NCBI RefSeq assembly: GCF_001320245.1
Contig: NZ_BCBA01000004.1
Span: forward strand, 62,001-126,000
Reading direction: 5' to 3'
DNA length: 64,000 bases
Source: Pseudomonas sp. NBRC 111124
GTDB lineage: Bacteria; Pseudomonadota; Gammaproteobacteria; Pseudomonadales; Pseudomonadaceae
Shown here: one piece after another, positions 54,302-63,248 of the stretch
How the letters are laid out: each line of letters begins with the position of its first letter
How positions within the stretch are numbered: position 1 is the stretch's first letter
Notes under the pieces: model-generated
Told to the model about the DNA's origin: nothing
Database searches by the model: none
The model's input: the letters and a program-made list of their open reading frames with translations, nothing else
Translations under genes and position numbers: made by a program

Positions 54302-55858
54302 TTGCCAAGGTTCAAGACGCTCGGGGCCGAACGCCTGGCCCTGGTTGTATTCGCTGTGCTGCTGGTCGGTGCCGGCATCGGCTGGCGCCAGCCGATGAAC
54401 GTCGATGAAGAACGCTTCCTCGGCGTGGCCCTGGAAATGCTCCAGAACGGCAACTGGTTCATCCCCCACCGCGCGGCGGAAATCTACGGTGACAAACCGC
54501 CGTTGTTCATGTGGACCGTGGCCCTGTTCAGCTACTTGACCGGCTCGCCCAAGGTCGCCCTGTACCTGCCGGGGCTGATGTCTGCGGCGACCATCACCCT
54601 GGTGCTGCATGACCTCGGGCGGCGCCTGTGGACCCGGCGCATCGGCGTGATTGCCGCACTACTGTTCTTGGCGACCTACCAGAGCTACAGCATCCTGCGG
54701 ACTGGGCAGATCGACAGCTTCCTGTGCCTGTGGGTGGCGCTGGGCCTGTACGGCATGGTCCGCCACCTGCTGCTCGGGCCGGCCTGGGGCTGGTTCTACC
54801 TGGCCTGCGCGGCCATGGGCCTGGGCATCATCAGCAAGGGCGTTGGCTTTGTCCCGGCACTGATGCTGCTGCCCTATGCCTGGGCCGTGCGCAAAGGCTG
54901 GCGCGGCGCGGTGGCGTATACCAGCCAGGGTTGGCGCTGGAGCCTGGGTTTCGTCTGGCTGCTGGCCGGCTGCGCGGTGTGGCTGCTGCCGCTGCTGGTA
55001 TCGATCGCCCAAGGCGGCGGTGAGGCGGAGTTGGCCTACCTGAAAGAGATTCTGCTGCGCCAGACCGCCAGCCGCTATGCCAATGCCTGGGACCATCGCG
55101 AGCCGTTCTGGTATTTCTTCGTCAACGTCATCCCGCAGTACTGGCTGCCTCTGATACTGGCCTTGCCGTGGCTGGTGCCGGCCTGGCGTCGGCAACTGCA
55201 CAAGCGCGACGGGCGCTTCCTGCTGTTGCTCGGCTGGGTGGCCCTGGTGCTGCTGTTCTTCAGCCTCAGCAGCGGCAAGCGCAAGCTCTACATCTTCCCG
55301 GCCCTGCCCGGCCTGGTGCTGGCGATCGCCCCGCTGGTGCCCTGGCTGCTCAAGCGTTGGTTGCAACGCCGCCCCGCCTGGCGCATGGCGTTCGTGGCCA
55401 TTGCCGTAGCCTGGTTCTGCCTGTGGTTCGCCCGCGGCTTCGTCGAGCCGCTCAAGGAAGGCCACAACCCGCACGAAACCCTGATGGCCGACGCCGCGCG
55501 GGCTACCGGCGGCGCCGAGCTGGTGCTGGTCAACTGGCGTGAAGGGCACTGGCTGTTCGCCCGCCAACCCATCGTCCATTTCGGTTTCGCCAACCAGTCC
55601 AAGCCCGAAACGGCGGTGTACTGGTTACGCCACAACCCTTCCGCCTTCGCCCTGATTCCGCAGACGCAACTGGGCCGCTGCTTCAACGCCGACAAGGCTC
55701 ACCGGCTGGGCGATACCTCCCGCGCCGAGTGGTACGTGGTAGGCGCCGATGCCGACAACGGCCAATGCCAGCCGGCAATACCGGCGCAGGTCTATCACTT
55801 CGCCTGGGCCGGCACACCCGGAAATCTGCAAACCGCCGCACAGGGCTCCGAACCATGA
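54302..55858 (+). CDS. GT39-family (ArnT-like) glycosyltransferase
   Basis: A 518-residue polytopic membrane transferase. The first periplasmic loop has NVDEERFLGVALEML, with the acidic pair typical of ArnT/PMT enzymes, and DKPPLFMW follows. The TTG start has AAGGA seven bases before it and lies three bases after the previous stop. It should move the sugar from undecaprenyl phosphate to a periplasmic acceptor such as lipid A or core; the acceptor is unknown. Confidence 0.87.
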   Translation: MPRFKTLGAERLALVVFAVLLVGAGIGWRQPMNVDEERFLGVALEMLQNGNWFIPHRAAEIYGDKPPLFMWTVALFSYLTGSPKVALYLPGLMSAATITLVLHDLGRRLWTRRIGVIAALLFLATYQSYSILRTGQIDSFLCLWVALGLYGMVRHLLLGPAWGWFYLACAAMGLGIISKGVGFVPALMLLPYAWAVRKGWRGAVAYTSQGWRWSLGFVWLLAGCAVWLLPLLVSIAQGGGEAELAYLKEILLRQTASRYANAWDHREPFWYFFVNVIPQYWLPLILALPWLVPAWRRQLHKRDGRFLLLLGWVALVLLFFSLSSGKRKLYIFPALPGLVLAIAPLVPWLLKRWLQRRPAWRMAFVAIAVAWFCLWFARGFVEPLKEGHNPHETLMADAARATGGAELVLVNWREGHWLFARQPIVHFGFANQSKPETAVYWLRHNPSAFALIPQTQLGRCFNADKAHRLGDTSRAEWYVVGADADNGQCQPAIPAQVYHFAWAGTPGNLQTAAQGSEP

Positions 55859-56817
55859 CTACCCGCACCCTGCCCGCCCCACGCCGCTATCTGTGGCGAC
55901 GCTTGAACCGTTGGGGCCAGATCGGCGCAGCCAGCGTGCTGGTGGCCATGGCGCTGGTGGGCATCGAAGCCACCCGCTCGTTCTGGCCACAGCAGCTCTA
56001 CGCGCACCTGAGCAACCGCTGGACCGGCGACACCGCGCCCGGCAAGAACGTCTGGCTGCCAGACTTCAAGGTCACGGTCGACGCCAAGGTGGTGGAACCC
56101 GGCCTGAACAACCTGTCCGGCATCACCTACGACTACGACCGTGACCGCCTGCTGGCAATCACCAATGGCCTGCCCATGGAGCTGCTGGAGCTGAGCAAAG
56201 GCGGCGACATCGTGGCGCGCTACCCGCTGATGGACTTCGAAGATACCGAAGGCCTGGCGTACCTGGGCAATGGCCGCCTGGCCATCAGCGACGAGCAGAT
56301 GCAACGGCTGGACGTGATCACCCTGCCCGACCACCCGCAGCCGATCCACGCCAGCCAGGCCCAGTGGATCACCCTCGACATCAACCCGACCCGCCGAAAC
56401 AAGGGCTTCGAGGGGGTCACCTACGACCGCCAGCACGACCGCCTGTTCGCCATCAAGGAGCGCGACCCACGTCAGCTGTTCACCGTCACCGGCATGCTCA
56501 AGGCGCTCAACGGCGGCCCTCTGCAGCTGACCGTCAGCGACCGCCGCGACTGGGTCAAGCGCAGCGTGTTCGCCACCGACCTGTCCGACGGCTATTACGA
56601 CCCGCGCACCGGCCACCTGCTGGTGCTCAGCGACCAGTCGAAGAACATCACCGAACTCGATGGCGATGGCCGCTTCGTCAGCATCCGTTCGCTGCGTGCC
56701 TGGCTCGGCGACATGCACCGTGATGCACCGCAACCCGAAGGCATGACGATGGACAGCGCCGGCAACCTCTATGTCGTCAGCGAGCCGAACCTGTTCTACC
56801 GCTTCAGCAAGCCCTGA
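55855..56817 (+). CDS. SdiA-regulated-domain (YjiK-type) membrane-anchored protein
   Basis: A 320-residue protein with one N-terminal anchor (IGAASVLVAMALVGIEA) and a beta-propeller-like periplasmic part with repeats such as YDRDRLLAITN, LAYLGNGRLAISDEQ and YDRQHDRLFAIKERD, typical of the SdiA-regulated family. Function unknown. Its four-base overlap with the GT39 gene ties it to the uronic-acid operon. Confidence 0.85.
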   Translation: MTTRTLPAPRRYLWRRLNRWGQIGAASVLVAMALVGIEATRSFWPQQLYAHLSNRWTGDTAPGKNVWLPDFKVTVDAKVVEPGLNNLSGITYDYDRDRLLAITNGLPMELLELSKGGDIVARYPLMDFEDTEGLAYLGNGRLAISDEQMQRLDVITLPDHPQPIHASQAQWITLDINPTRRNKGFEGVTYDRQHDRLFAIKERDPRQLFTVTGMLKALNGGPLQLTVSDRRDWVKRSVFATDLSDGYYDPRTGHLLVLSDQSKNITELDGDGRFVSIRSLRAWLGDMHRDAPQPEGMTMDSAGNLYVVSEPNLFYRFSKP

Positions 56818-56853
56818 GCGCGATCATTCACCTCAGGCCCTTGCAAATGCACT

Positions 56854-56893
56854 TGTCTCGAAATACTGTATGAATATTCAGTATTTCGAGACA
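56854..56893 (+). promoter_or_regulatory. 40-bp palindrome with LexA-type core
   Basis: TGTCTCGAAATACTG and its reverse complement flank ten bases. The centre reads CTGTATGAATATTCAG, a perfect CTG-N10-CAG as in LexA boxes. It ends five bases before the radical SAM start, and there is no Shine-Dalgarno. Possible -35/-10 elements TTGTCT and TATTCA lie inside it. SOS control of the following operon is likely. Confidence 0.7.
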
Positions 56894-56898
56894 GCCCC

Positions 56899-58119
56899 AT
56901 GCAGCTCATCGCCAAACTCGGCATTCTCGCCGATGCCGCCAAGTACGATGCCTCGTGCGCCAGCAGCGGCGCGCCCAAGCGCAGTTCACGCGGCAGCGAT
57001 GGCTTGGGCGCCACCGATGGCATGGGCATCTGCCACAGCTACACCCCCGATGGCCGCTGCGTGTCGCTGCTCAAGGTGTTGCTCACCAACTTCTGCCTGT
57101 ATGACTGCCAGTACTGCGTCAACCGCCGCTCCAGCAACGTGCCGCGAGCCCGCTTCAGCCCCGAGGAAGTGGTACGCCTGACCCTGGACTTCTACCGGCG
57201 CAATTGCATCAGCGGCCTGTTCCTCAGCTCCGGCATCATCCGCTCGGCCGACTACACCATGGAACAACTGATCCGCGTCGCACGCCTGCTGCGTGAGGAG
57301 CACAACTTCCGTGGCTACATCCACCTCAAGACCATCCCCGATGCCGACCCGCTGCTGATCGAAGAAGCCGGGCGCCTGGCCGACCGCCTCAGCGTCAACA
57401 TCGAGTTGCCAACCGATGCCAGCCTCAAGCGCCTGGCCCCGGAGAAGCAGGCGCATACCATCCGCCAGGCCATGGGCGTGATCCACCAGGGCCAGCAGGC
57501 CGTGGCCGGTGAGCCGAAAGCGCCGCGCTTCACCCCGGCCGGGCAGAGCACCCAGGTGATCGTCGGCGCTGACGCCACCGATGACAGCACCCTGCTGCGC
57601 AACGCCGAGTCGCTGTACCAGGGCTACGGGCTCAAGCGCGTGTACTACTCGGCCTTCAGCCCGATCCCCGACAGCCCTGGCAGCGTACCGTTGGCCGCCC
57701 CGCCACTGCTGCGCGAACACCGCCTGTACCAGGCCGACTTCCTGTTGCGTGGCTACGGCTACAAGGCCGGTGAGCTGCTTGGCGAGGCCGGCAACCTGGC
57801 GCTGGACATCGACCCCAAGCTGGCCTGGGCCCTGGCCCACCGCGAGGTATTCCCGCTGGATGTGAACCGCGCCGAGCCAGCGCTGCTCGCGCGCATCCCC
57901 GGCATCGGCCTGCGCAGCGTGCAGCGGCTGGTGGCACTGCGCCGCGAACGGCGCGTGCGCTACGACGACCTGATCCAGCTGCGCTGCGTGCTGGAGAAGG
58001 CGCGGCCGTTCATCGTTACCAGCGATTACCGCCCTGCCGATGGCGAGCTGCGCAGCGGCCTGCTCAGGGCGCGCCTGCGCGAACCTCAGGCGCCGCAGCA
58101 GATGGGGTTGTGGGGGTGA
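56899..58119 (+). CDS. Putative DNA modification/repair radical SAM protein
   Basis: A 406-residue radical SAM enzyme with the CxxxCxxC cluster in TNFCLYDCQYCVNR and a C-terminal helix-hairpin-helix (LLARIPGIGLRSVQRLVALRR) that suggests DNA binding. It fits the TIGR03916-type family that is always paired with the next gene's family. The reaction is not known. Its stop overlaps the next start (GTGA). Confidence 0.9.
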   Translation: MQLIAKLGILADAAKYDASCASSGAPKRSSRGSDGLGATDGMGICHSYTPDGRCVSLLKVLLTNFCLYDCQYCVNRRSSNVPRARFSPEEVVRLTLDFYRRNCISGLFLSSGIIRSADYTMEQLIRVARLLREEHNFRGYIHLKTIPDADPLLIEEAGRLADRLSVNIELPTDASLKRLAPEKQAHTIRQAMGVIHQGQQAVAGEPKAPRFTPAGQSTQVIVGADATDDSTLLRNAESLYQGYGLKRVYYSAFSPIPDSPGSVPLAAPPLLREHRLYQADFLLRGYGYKAGELLGEAGNLALDIDPKLAWALAHREVFPLDVNRAEPALLARIPGIGLRSVQRLVALRRERRVRYDDLIQLRCVLEKARPFIVTSDYRPADGELRSGLLRARLREPQAPQQMGLWG

Positions 58120-58949
58120 TCGCGCTCGATTGCGATGACCAGTTCGGCACCTGGCGCAACCAGGCCCGCACGCTGCTCAGCCACGGTATTGACCCCGCCG
58201 ATGTGACTTGGGCGCAAGGGCCGATCAAGGACCTGCTGGCCCTGCCCACACCCCTGCCCGAAAGCGCCGGCCCTTTTCGCGCAAAGGTGCCCGCCGCACT
58301 GCTGGCGCAACTGGAGCAAGCAGCACGCTATCGCGGTGAGCAGCGCTGGAACCTGCTGTACGAAGTGCTCTGGCGCGTGGCCCACGGTGATCGCACAGCC
58401 ATGCTCGCCGGTGACCGCCTGGGTAGCGAACTGCAGCGGCGTATCAAGCAGGTCAGCCGCGAGGCGCACCACCTGCATGCGTTCGTGCGCTTCGTGCCGC
58501 TGCCAGAGGCGCTGGCCGAACAGTTGCAGCTGGACCTGGTGGCCTACCACGAACCCGCTCACGACATTCTGGAAAGCGCCAGCGCGCACTTCGCCGACCG
58601 CCTTGGGCGCCAGCGATGGTTGATCGCAACGCCGCAGGACGGCATTCGCTTCGATGGGCAGGCTTTCGATTATCGGCGCCATTGCCCTGACGATTGGCGA
58701 CAGTGGGCACAAAATGCCGATGACCCGGGTGCTGAACTGTGGCGTACCTATTACCGGCACACCTTCAACCCGGCCCGCCTCAACCCCGACGCCCTGCGCC
58801 TGCACATGCCGGGGCGGTTCTGGCGGCACCTGCCGGAAGGCATGCTGATTCCACAGCTCGAAGGCCTGGCGCGGCAGGGCAAACAACGCGACGGGCAGGC
58901 GTTGGAGGTGGCCAGCCAGCGCGGCAAGCAGATCACCCGTCCCGACTGA
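58116..58949 (+). CDS. TIGR03915-type (DUF4130) DNA-metabolism protein
   Basis: A 277-residue protein that belongs to the partner family of the preceding radical SAM enzyme. Segments LLYEVLWRVAHGDRTAM, EAHHLHAFVRFVPL and LWRTYYRHTFNPARLNPDALRLHMP are typical; some relatives are fused to uracil-DNA-glycosylase domains. The start is the GTG that overlaps the preceding stop; another GTG two codons earlier is possible. Function unknown; with the LexA-type site it is probably damage-linked. Confidence 0.88.
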   Translation: MIALDCDDQFGTWRNQARTLLSHGIDPADVTWAQGPIKDLLALPTPLPESAGPFRAKVPAALLAQLEQAARYRGEQRWNLLYEVLWRVAHGDRTAMLAGDRLGSELQRRIKQVSREAHHLHAFVRFVPLPEALAEQLQLDLVAYHEPAHDILESASAHFADRLGRQRWLIATPQDGIRFDGQAFDYRRHCPDDWRQWAQNADDPGAELWRTYYRHTFNPARLNPDALRLHMPGRFWRHLPEGMLIPQLEGLARQGKQRDGQALEVASQRGKQITRPD

Positions 58950-59019
58950 ATTGTGAAAATTTTGTAATGGTTTTGGCATACCACCTTCCCAAGGTGCGAC
59001 ACATCCTGACAAACTAACT

Positions 59020-59038
59020 GCTAATCGTTCTCATACGT
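59020..59038. promoter_or_regulatory. Candidate Fur box before the TonB receptor
   Basis: The reverse strand 19-mer ACGTATGAGAACGATTAGC matches 12 of 19 bases of the Fur consensus. It lies about 35 bases before the start codon, in a promoter position, as expected for an iron-uptake receptor. Confidence 0.6.
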
Positions 59039-59072
59039 AGTTGCATTAGCCGAAGTCAGGAGCCCGCCCGCC

Positions 59073-61229
59073 ATGTTGTCGCCCCTTGCGCACACGCGCA
59101 CTCTCCCCGCCCGTAACCTGCTCGCCATGGCCGTATACATGGCCATCGCCGCCCCCGCCCTCGCCGAAGACGCCCCAACCACGCTGGAACTGGGCGCCAC
59201 CGAGATCAGCTCGGACAGGCTGGGCAGCACCACCGAGGCTTCGGGCTCCTACACCACCGGCGCCATGTCCACTGCCACCAAGCTGCCGCTGAGCATGCGC
59301 GAAACGCCCCAGTCGGTGACCGTGATTACCCGCCAGCGCATGGACGACCAGGCCATGACCAGCATCAACGATGTGGTCAAGGCCACGCCGGGGCTGTTCC
59401 TCGACTACTCCAACGGCCCAGGCCGGCAGAGCTACTCGTCACGCGGCTTCAACATCGACAACCTGATGTACGACGGCATCCCTAGCGGTTATACCGGCTG
59501 GATAGTCGGGGCTCAGCCGAACCTGGCAATGTTCGACCGGGTCGAAGTGGTGCGCGGTGCCACCGGCCTGGTCACCGGTGCCGGCAATCCGTCGGCGGCG
59601 ATCAACCTGGTGCGCAAGCGCCCGCTGGCCGAGCAGAAAGTCACCCTGACCGGCGCCGCCGGCAGCTGGGATGACTACCGCGGCGAGCTCGATGCCTCCA
59701 GCCCGCTCAACGACAGTGGCACCCTGCGTGGGCGTGTGGTGGCGTCCTACCGCGACGCCAACAGTTACATCGATGATGTCGAGGAAGACCACGGCCTGTT
59801 CTACGCGGTGACCGAGGCCGACCTGTCCGATGACACCAGCCTGATGCTCGGTTTCTCCCACCAGAAGGACAAGACCAACAACTTCTGGGGCGCCATGCCC
59901 ACAGCGCTCGACGGCCATCACATGGGCTTCTCGCGCTCCTACAACCCCGGCAGCGACTGGGAGAACAAGGACCAGCAGATCGATACCCTGTTCGCCGAAC
60001 TGCGCCACCAACTGGCCAATGACTGGAAGCTGCAGGTCAATGCCAACTACGCGCAGCAGCAAGCCACGTTCACCGGGTCTTACCAATCGCGCTGGGCCGG
60101 GTTGCAGGCGCCGATTTCGCGCACGGTCTACCAGTCCAAGCACCAGGAAAACCAGGCAGGCCTGGACGGCTTCGTCAGCGGCCCGTTCGAATTGCTCGGT
60201 CGCAGCCACGAGCTGGTGGTCGGCGCGAGCAAGCGCATCTACGACATGGATACGCGCAACTACAGCCCCTACGACACCAACTGGCCGCTCAACGGCAGCA
60301 AGCCGAACTTCGTGCATACCGATACCCAGCGCGAAGTCACCACCCAGGACGGCGTGTACATCACCACCCGGCTGAACCTGGCCGACCCGCTCAAGCTGAT
60401 CCTCGGCGGGCGCCTGGACTGGTATGACTATGACAACCGCGACGGTGACGGCGATTACAAGGTCACCCGCAACCTCACCAAATATGCAGGCCTGATCTAC
60501 GACCTCGACGACCATCATTCGGTGTATGTCAGCTACAGCGACATCTTCACCCCGCAAAGCTCCAAGGATACGTCCGGTACACCGGTGAAGCCTATCGTCG
60601 GCAAGAACTACGAGGTCGGCATCAAGGGCGAGTACTTCGACGGCGCGCTCAATGCCAGCATCGCGTTGTTCCGTATCGACCAGGAAAACCGCGCCACCCA
60701 GGTGTTCGTGGCGAACTGCCCGCAAACCTCCTGCTACGAAGCCTCGGGCGAGGTGCGCAGCCAGGGGATCGACATGGAGCTGCAAGGCGCGCTGACGCCG
60801 AACTGGCAGGTCGGTGGCGGCTATACCTATGCGCGTGCGCACACCATCAAGGACGCCGCCAACCCTGCCAACGTCAACCAGCGTTTCGACACCGACACCC
60901 CGGAACACCTGTTCAAGCTCAACACCGTGTACCACTTCCAGGGGCCGCTGGAGAAGCTGCGTGTCGGCGGTAACATCTCCTGGCAGAGCCGCATCTACAA
61001 CGACTTCACCGTGGCCGATGGCAGCGAGTACCGGCTGGTTCAGGGCGCCTATGCCGTTACTGACCTGATGGCGGGCTACCGGGTCAACCAGCATCTTGAT
61101 CTGCAGCTCAATGCCAACAATGTGTTTGATCGCAAGTATTACTCGGCCGTTGCCAGCTCGGTGGATTACGCCGGCGATACCTGGGGGGCGCCGCGTAACC
61201 TGATGATGACGGCCAAGTACAGCTTCTGA
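59073..61229 (+). CDS. TonB-dependent siderophore receptor
   Basis: A 718-residue outer-membrane receptor. A signal peptide ends APALAED. The plug begins near SMRETPQSVTVITRQRM and contains VEVVRGATGLVTGAGNPSAAINLVRK; the barrel ends in GAPRNLMMTAKYSF with the terminal Phe. There is no N-terminal STN signalling domain, and no fecI/fecR genes are next to it, so control should be direct by Fur. It most resembles hydroxamate-type (FhuE/FoxA-like) receptors; the ligand is unsure. AGGAG lies before the ATG. Confidence 0.92.
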   Translation: MLSPLAHTRTLPARNLLAMAVYMAIAAPALAEDAPTTLELGATEISSDRLGSTTEASGSYTTGAMSTATKLPLSMRETPQSVTVITRQRMDDQAMTSINDVVKATPGLFLDYSNGPGRQSYSSRGFNIDNLMYDGIPSGYTGWIVGAQPNLAMFDRVEVVRGATGLVTGAGNPSAAINLVRKRPLAEQKVTLTGAAGSWDDYRGELDASSPLNDSGTLRGRVVASYRDANSYIDDVEEDHGLFYAVTEADLSDDTSLMLGFSHQKDKTNNFWGAMPTALDGHHMGFSRSYNPGSDWENKDQQIDTLFAELRHQLANDWKLQVNANYAQQQATFTGSYQSRWAGLQAPISRTVYQSKHQENQAGLDGFVSGPFELLGRSHELVVGASKRIYDMDTRNYSPYDTNWPLNGSKPNFVHTDTQREVTTQDGVYITTRLNLADPLKLILGGRLDWYDYDNRDGDGDYKVTRNLTKYAGLIYDLDDHHSVYVSYSDIFTPQSSKDTSGTPVKPIVGKNYEVGIKGEYFDGALNASIALFRIDQENRATQVFVANCPQTSCYEASGEVRSQGIDMELQGALTPNWQVGGGYTYARAHTIKDAANPANVNQRFDTDTPEHLFKLNTVYHFQGPLEKLRVGGNISWQSRIYNDFTVADGSEYRLVQGAYAVTDLMAGYRVNQHLDLQLNANNVFDRKYYSAVASSVDYAGDTWGAPRNLMMTAKYSF

Positions 61230-61248
61230 TTTTTCGCCGTTACCGCTT

Positions 61249-61302
61249 CAGCGCCTGTAAGACCAAACGCCGCGCGGGCGGCGCTCGGTCTCACAGGCGC
61301 TG
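61249..61302. repeat. Long imperfect inverted repeat between convergent genes
   Basis: CAGCGCCTGTAAGACC and GGTCTCACAGGCGCTG pair with one mismatch around a GC-rich core (GCCGCGCGGGCGGCGC). It probably works as a two-way terminator for the receptor and pxpC. Confidence 0.75.
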
Positions 61303-61311
61303 TTGATTCAG

Positions 61312-62283
61312 TCAGCCAAACAGCCTTGCCAGGCAACCGAGTTTCTTCTTGTACGAACGCCTGGCCGCCAGCGCATCCTCAAGGCTCACCGCCAAAAACC
61401 GCGCCTGCTGATTCGGCTGCATCTGTCCGATCAGATCCAGGTCGGCGCTGATCACTGTGCCGATCATCGCGTAGCCGCCGCCCGACACCGCATCCCGGTG
61501 CAGGATGATCGGCTCCAGCCCCGCCGGCACCTGAATCGAGCCGATCGGGTAGCAGCTGTCGACGATGTTCGACGGGTCCGACCCCGCCCCGAACGGTTGC
61601 TGACGCGGCTGGAAGCTCAACGCACTACCGCCCTTGTAGCGATAGCCAATGCGGTCGGCCTCTGAACCGACTGTCCAGGCATCCGTGAAGAAGCTTTTCG
61701 CCGCCGCCTCGGTCAACCGATGGAAATACAGCCCCGGCACCACCCGCAGCACCACTTCGCCCCCCAGCGATTGGCGCAAGGCCATCGGCAGGCTCGCCCC
61801 GGCGCGGTTCTTTCCACTCGCTATGCCGACCGGCAGCACATCACCGGCCACCAGCTTGCGCCCCTGCAGGCCGCCCAACGCACCTAGTGCATAGGTCGAG
61901 CGGCTGCCAAGCACCTCAGGCACATCGATGCCGCCCGCCACGGCCAGGTACGCTCGTGCGCCCGCCGTAGGGAAGCCAAAGCGCAGCACTTGCCCGGCAC
62001 GCACGGCGAAGGCGGTATCCGGGCGCTGTTCGCGACCCTCGAGCAACACCGGCATCTGCGCACCGCACACTGCCACCAGCGCGTCATGCTGAAACTCCAG
62101 CTCCGGCCCCACCAGCGTGCACTCCAGGCCCGCCGCGCCAGCGGGGTTACCGACCAGGTGATTGGCAGCCTGCAAGGCATACTGGTCCAGTGCACCAGAG
62201 GGAGGGATGCCCAGGTGGTAATAGCCTTCGCGGCCCATGTCCTGCACCGAGGTGGCCAGCCCGGGTTTGATGACCTTGATCAT
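61312..62283 (-). CDS. pxpC: 5-oxoprolinase subunit C
   Basis: A 323-residue protein of the biotin-dependent carboxyltransferase / KipA family. The start KVIKPGLATSVQDMGREGYYHLGIPPSGALDQ is typical. With PxpA and PxpB it forms the ATP-dependent 5-oxoprolinase that recycles pyroglutamate to glutamate. It overlaps pxpB by four bases. Confidence 0.9.
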   Translation of the reverse strand: MIKVIKPGLATSVQDMGREGYYHLGIPPSGALDQYALQAANHLVGNPAGAAGLECTLVGPELEFQHDALVAVCGAQMPVLLEGREQRPDTAFAVRAGQVLRFGFPTAGARAYLAVAGGIDVPEVLGSRSTYALGALGGLQGRKLVAGDVLPVGIASGKNRAGASLPMALRQSLGGEVVLRVVPGLYFHRLTEAAAKSFFTDAWTVGSEADRIGYRYKGGSALSFQPRQQPFGAGSDPSNIVDSCYPIGSIQVPAGLEPIILHRDAVSGGGYAMIGTVISADLDLIGQMQPNQQARFLAVSLEDALAARRSYKKKLGCLARLFG

Positions 62284-63155
62284 GCCAGCACCTCCTGCAG
62301 CGATTTGGGGTAGCCGACCGGGTCGGCCAGGAATGCATCCAGGGAAAACTCCACCGGGCGGATGCGCAGGTCGAAGCGCCCATCCTCGACATCCGCCACG
62401 GCCTGGTCATAGGCCTGACGGTCGATGGGCTTGAACTGCACGATGTCGCCGGGGCGGAAGAACACCATGTGTTCCTTCAGGTAGGCCAGCGCCTGCTGCG
62501 GGTCGTAAATCGGTGCCGGAGTCACGCCGAACATCTGGTAGCCCCCTGCCCCGCGCACCGAATAGATGCAACCGAAGCAGCCACCGTGGCCAAGGGTCAG
62601 CTTGGGCGTGTCGGTGCGTGGGCGCAGGTACTTGGGCACCTGTAACTGGCGCTCGCGCTCGACCATTTGAAACATGAACGGCAGGCCGGCGACGAAGCCG
62701 ACCATCGACACGAACCATGGCGCGCCGCTGTGGGCGGCAATGAACGCGTCGACATCGGCCAGGCCGTTGATGCGCGCCGCGTATTCCAGGTCGGTGCTGT
62801 CGGGGTCCTGATGGCGATCACGGAAGCGCATGAGCGTTTCATGGGTCCAGGGGTCGTTGTACAGCACCGGAATCTCGATGATCCGCGTGCTCAGCGAGCG
62901 CTCGGCTACCGCCTCGGCCTCGGCGCCACGCACCGCTTCGAGCAGTGCCTCGGGGGCGATGCGATCCGGGTCGAAACGGATCTGGAAGGAGGCGTTGGCC
63001 AGGCAGATGTCGAGCACGCCCTCCAGCGCCAGGCGCTCCACCGCACGGGTCACCGCCATGCCCTTGAAGAAGGCCTGCAGCGACATGCTGTCGCTGACTT
63101 CGGCGAACAGGTGCTCGTCGGCACCGAAGCTGTAGCGGATCGGGGTACTGGCCAT
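62280..63155 (-). CDS. pxpB: 5-oxoprolinase subunit B
   Basis: A 291-residue KipI-family protein with the family core GLPFMFQMVERERQLQVPKYL and GGCFGCIYSVRGAGGYQMFG. It is slightly longer than E. coli PxpB. AAAGGAG precedes the chosen ATG by about six bases. Middle gene of the pxpA-pxpB-pxpC run. Confidence 0.9.
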   Translation of the reverse strand: MASTPIRYSFGADEHLFAEVSDSMSLQAFFKGMAVTRAVERLALEGVLDICLANASFQIRFDPDRIAPEALLEAVRGAEAEAVAERSLSTRIIEIPVLYNDPWTHETLMRFRDRHQDPDSTDLEYAARINGLADVDAFIAAHSGAPWFVSMVGFVAGLPFMFQMVERERQLQVPKYLRPRTDTPKLTLGHGGCFGCIYSVRGAGGYQMFGVTPAPIYDPQQALAYLKEHMVFFRPGDIVQFKPIDRQAYDQAVADVEDGRFDLRIRPVEFSLDAFLADPVGYPKSLQEVLA

Positions 63156-63248
63156 GTCTGCTCCTTTTTTGGAATCTTTATCGAACGGCAGGCAAAACAA
63201 AACAGGTGTAACCGGCTGCGGCGTCTTTGCGCCAGCAGCCGTCGAAAC

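Noticed and set aside
59439..61094. A 551-codon open frame antisense to the TonB receptor
   Set aside because: The receptor is intact on the forward strand; antisense frame has no start context.
10551..61302. Recurring palindromes as a possible CRISPR array
   Set aside because: The copies are single, scattered between genes, palindromic and unevenly spaced; they are REP-like elements, not direct repeats with spacers.
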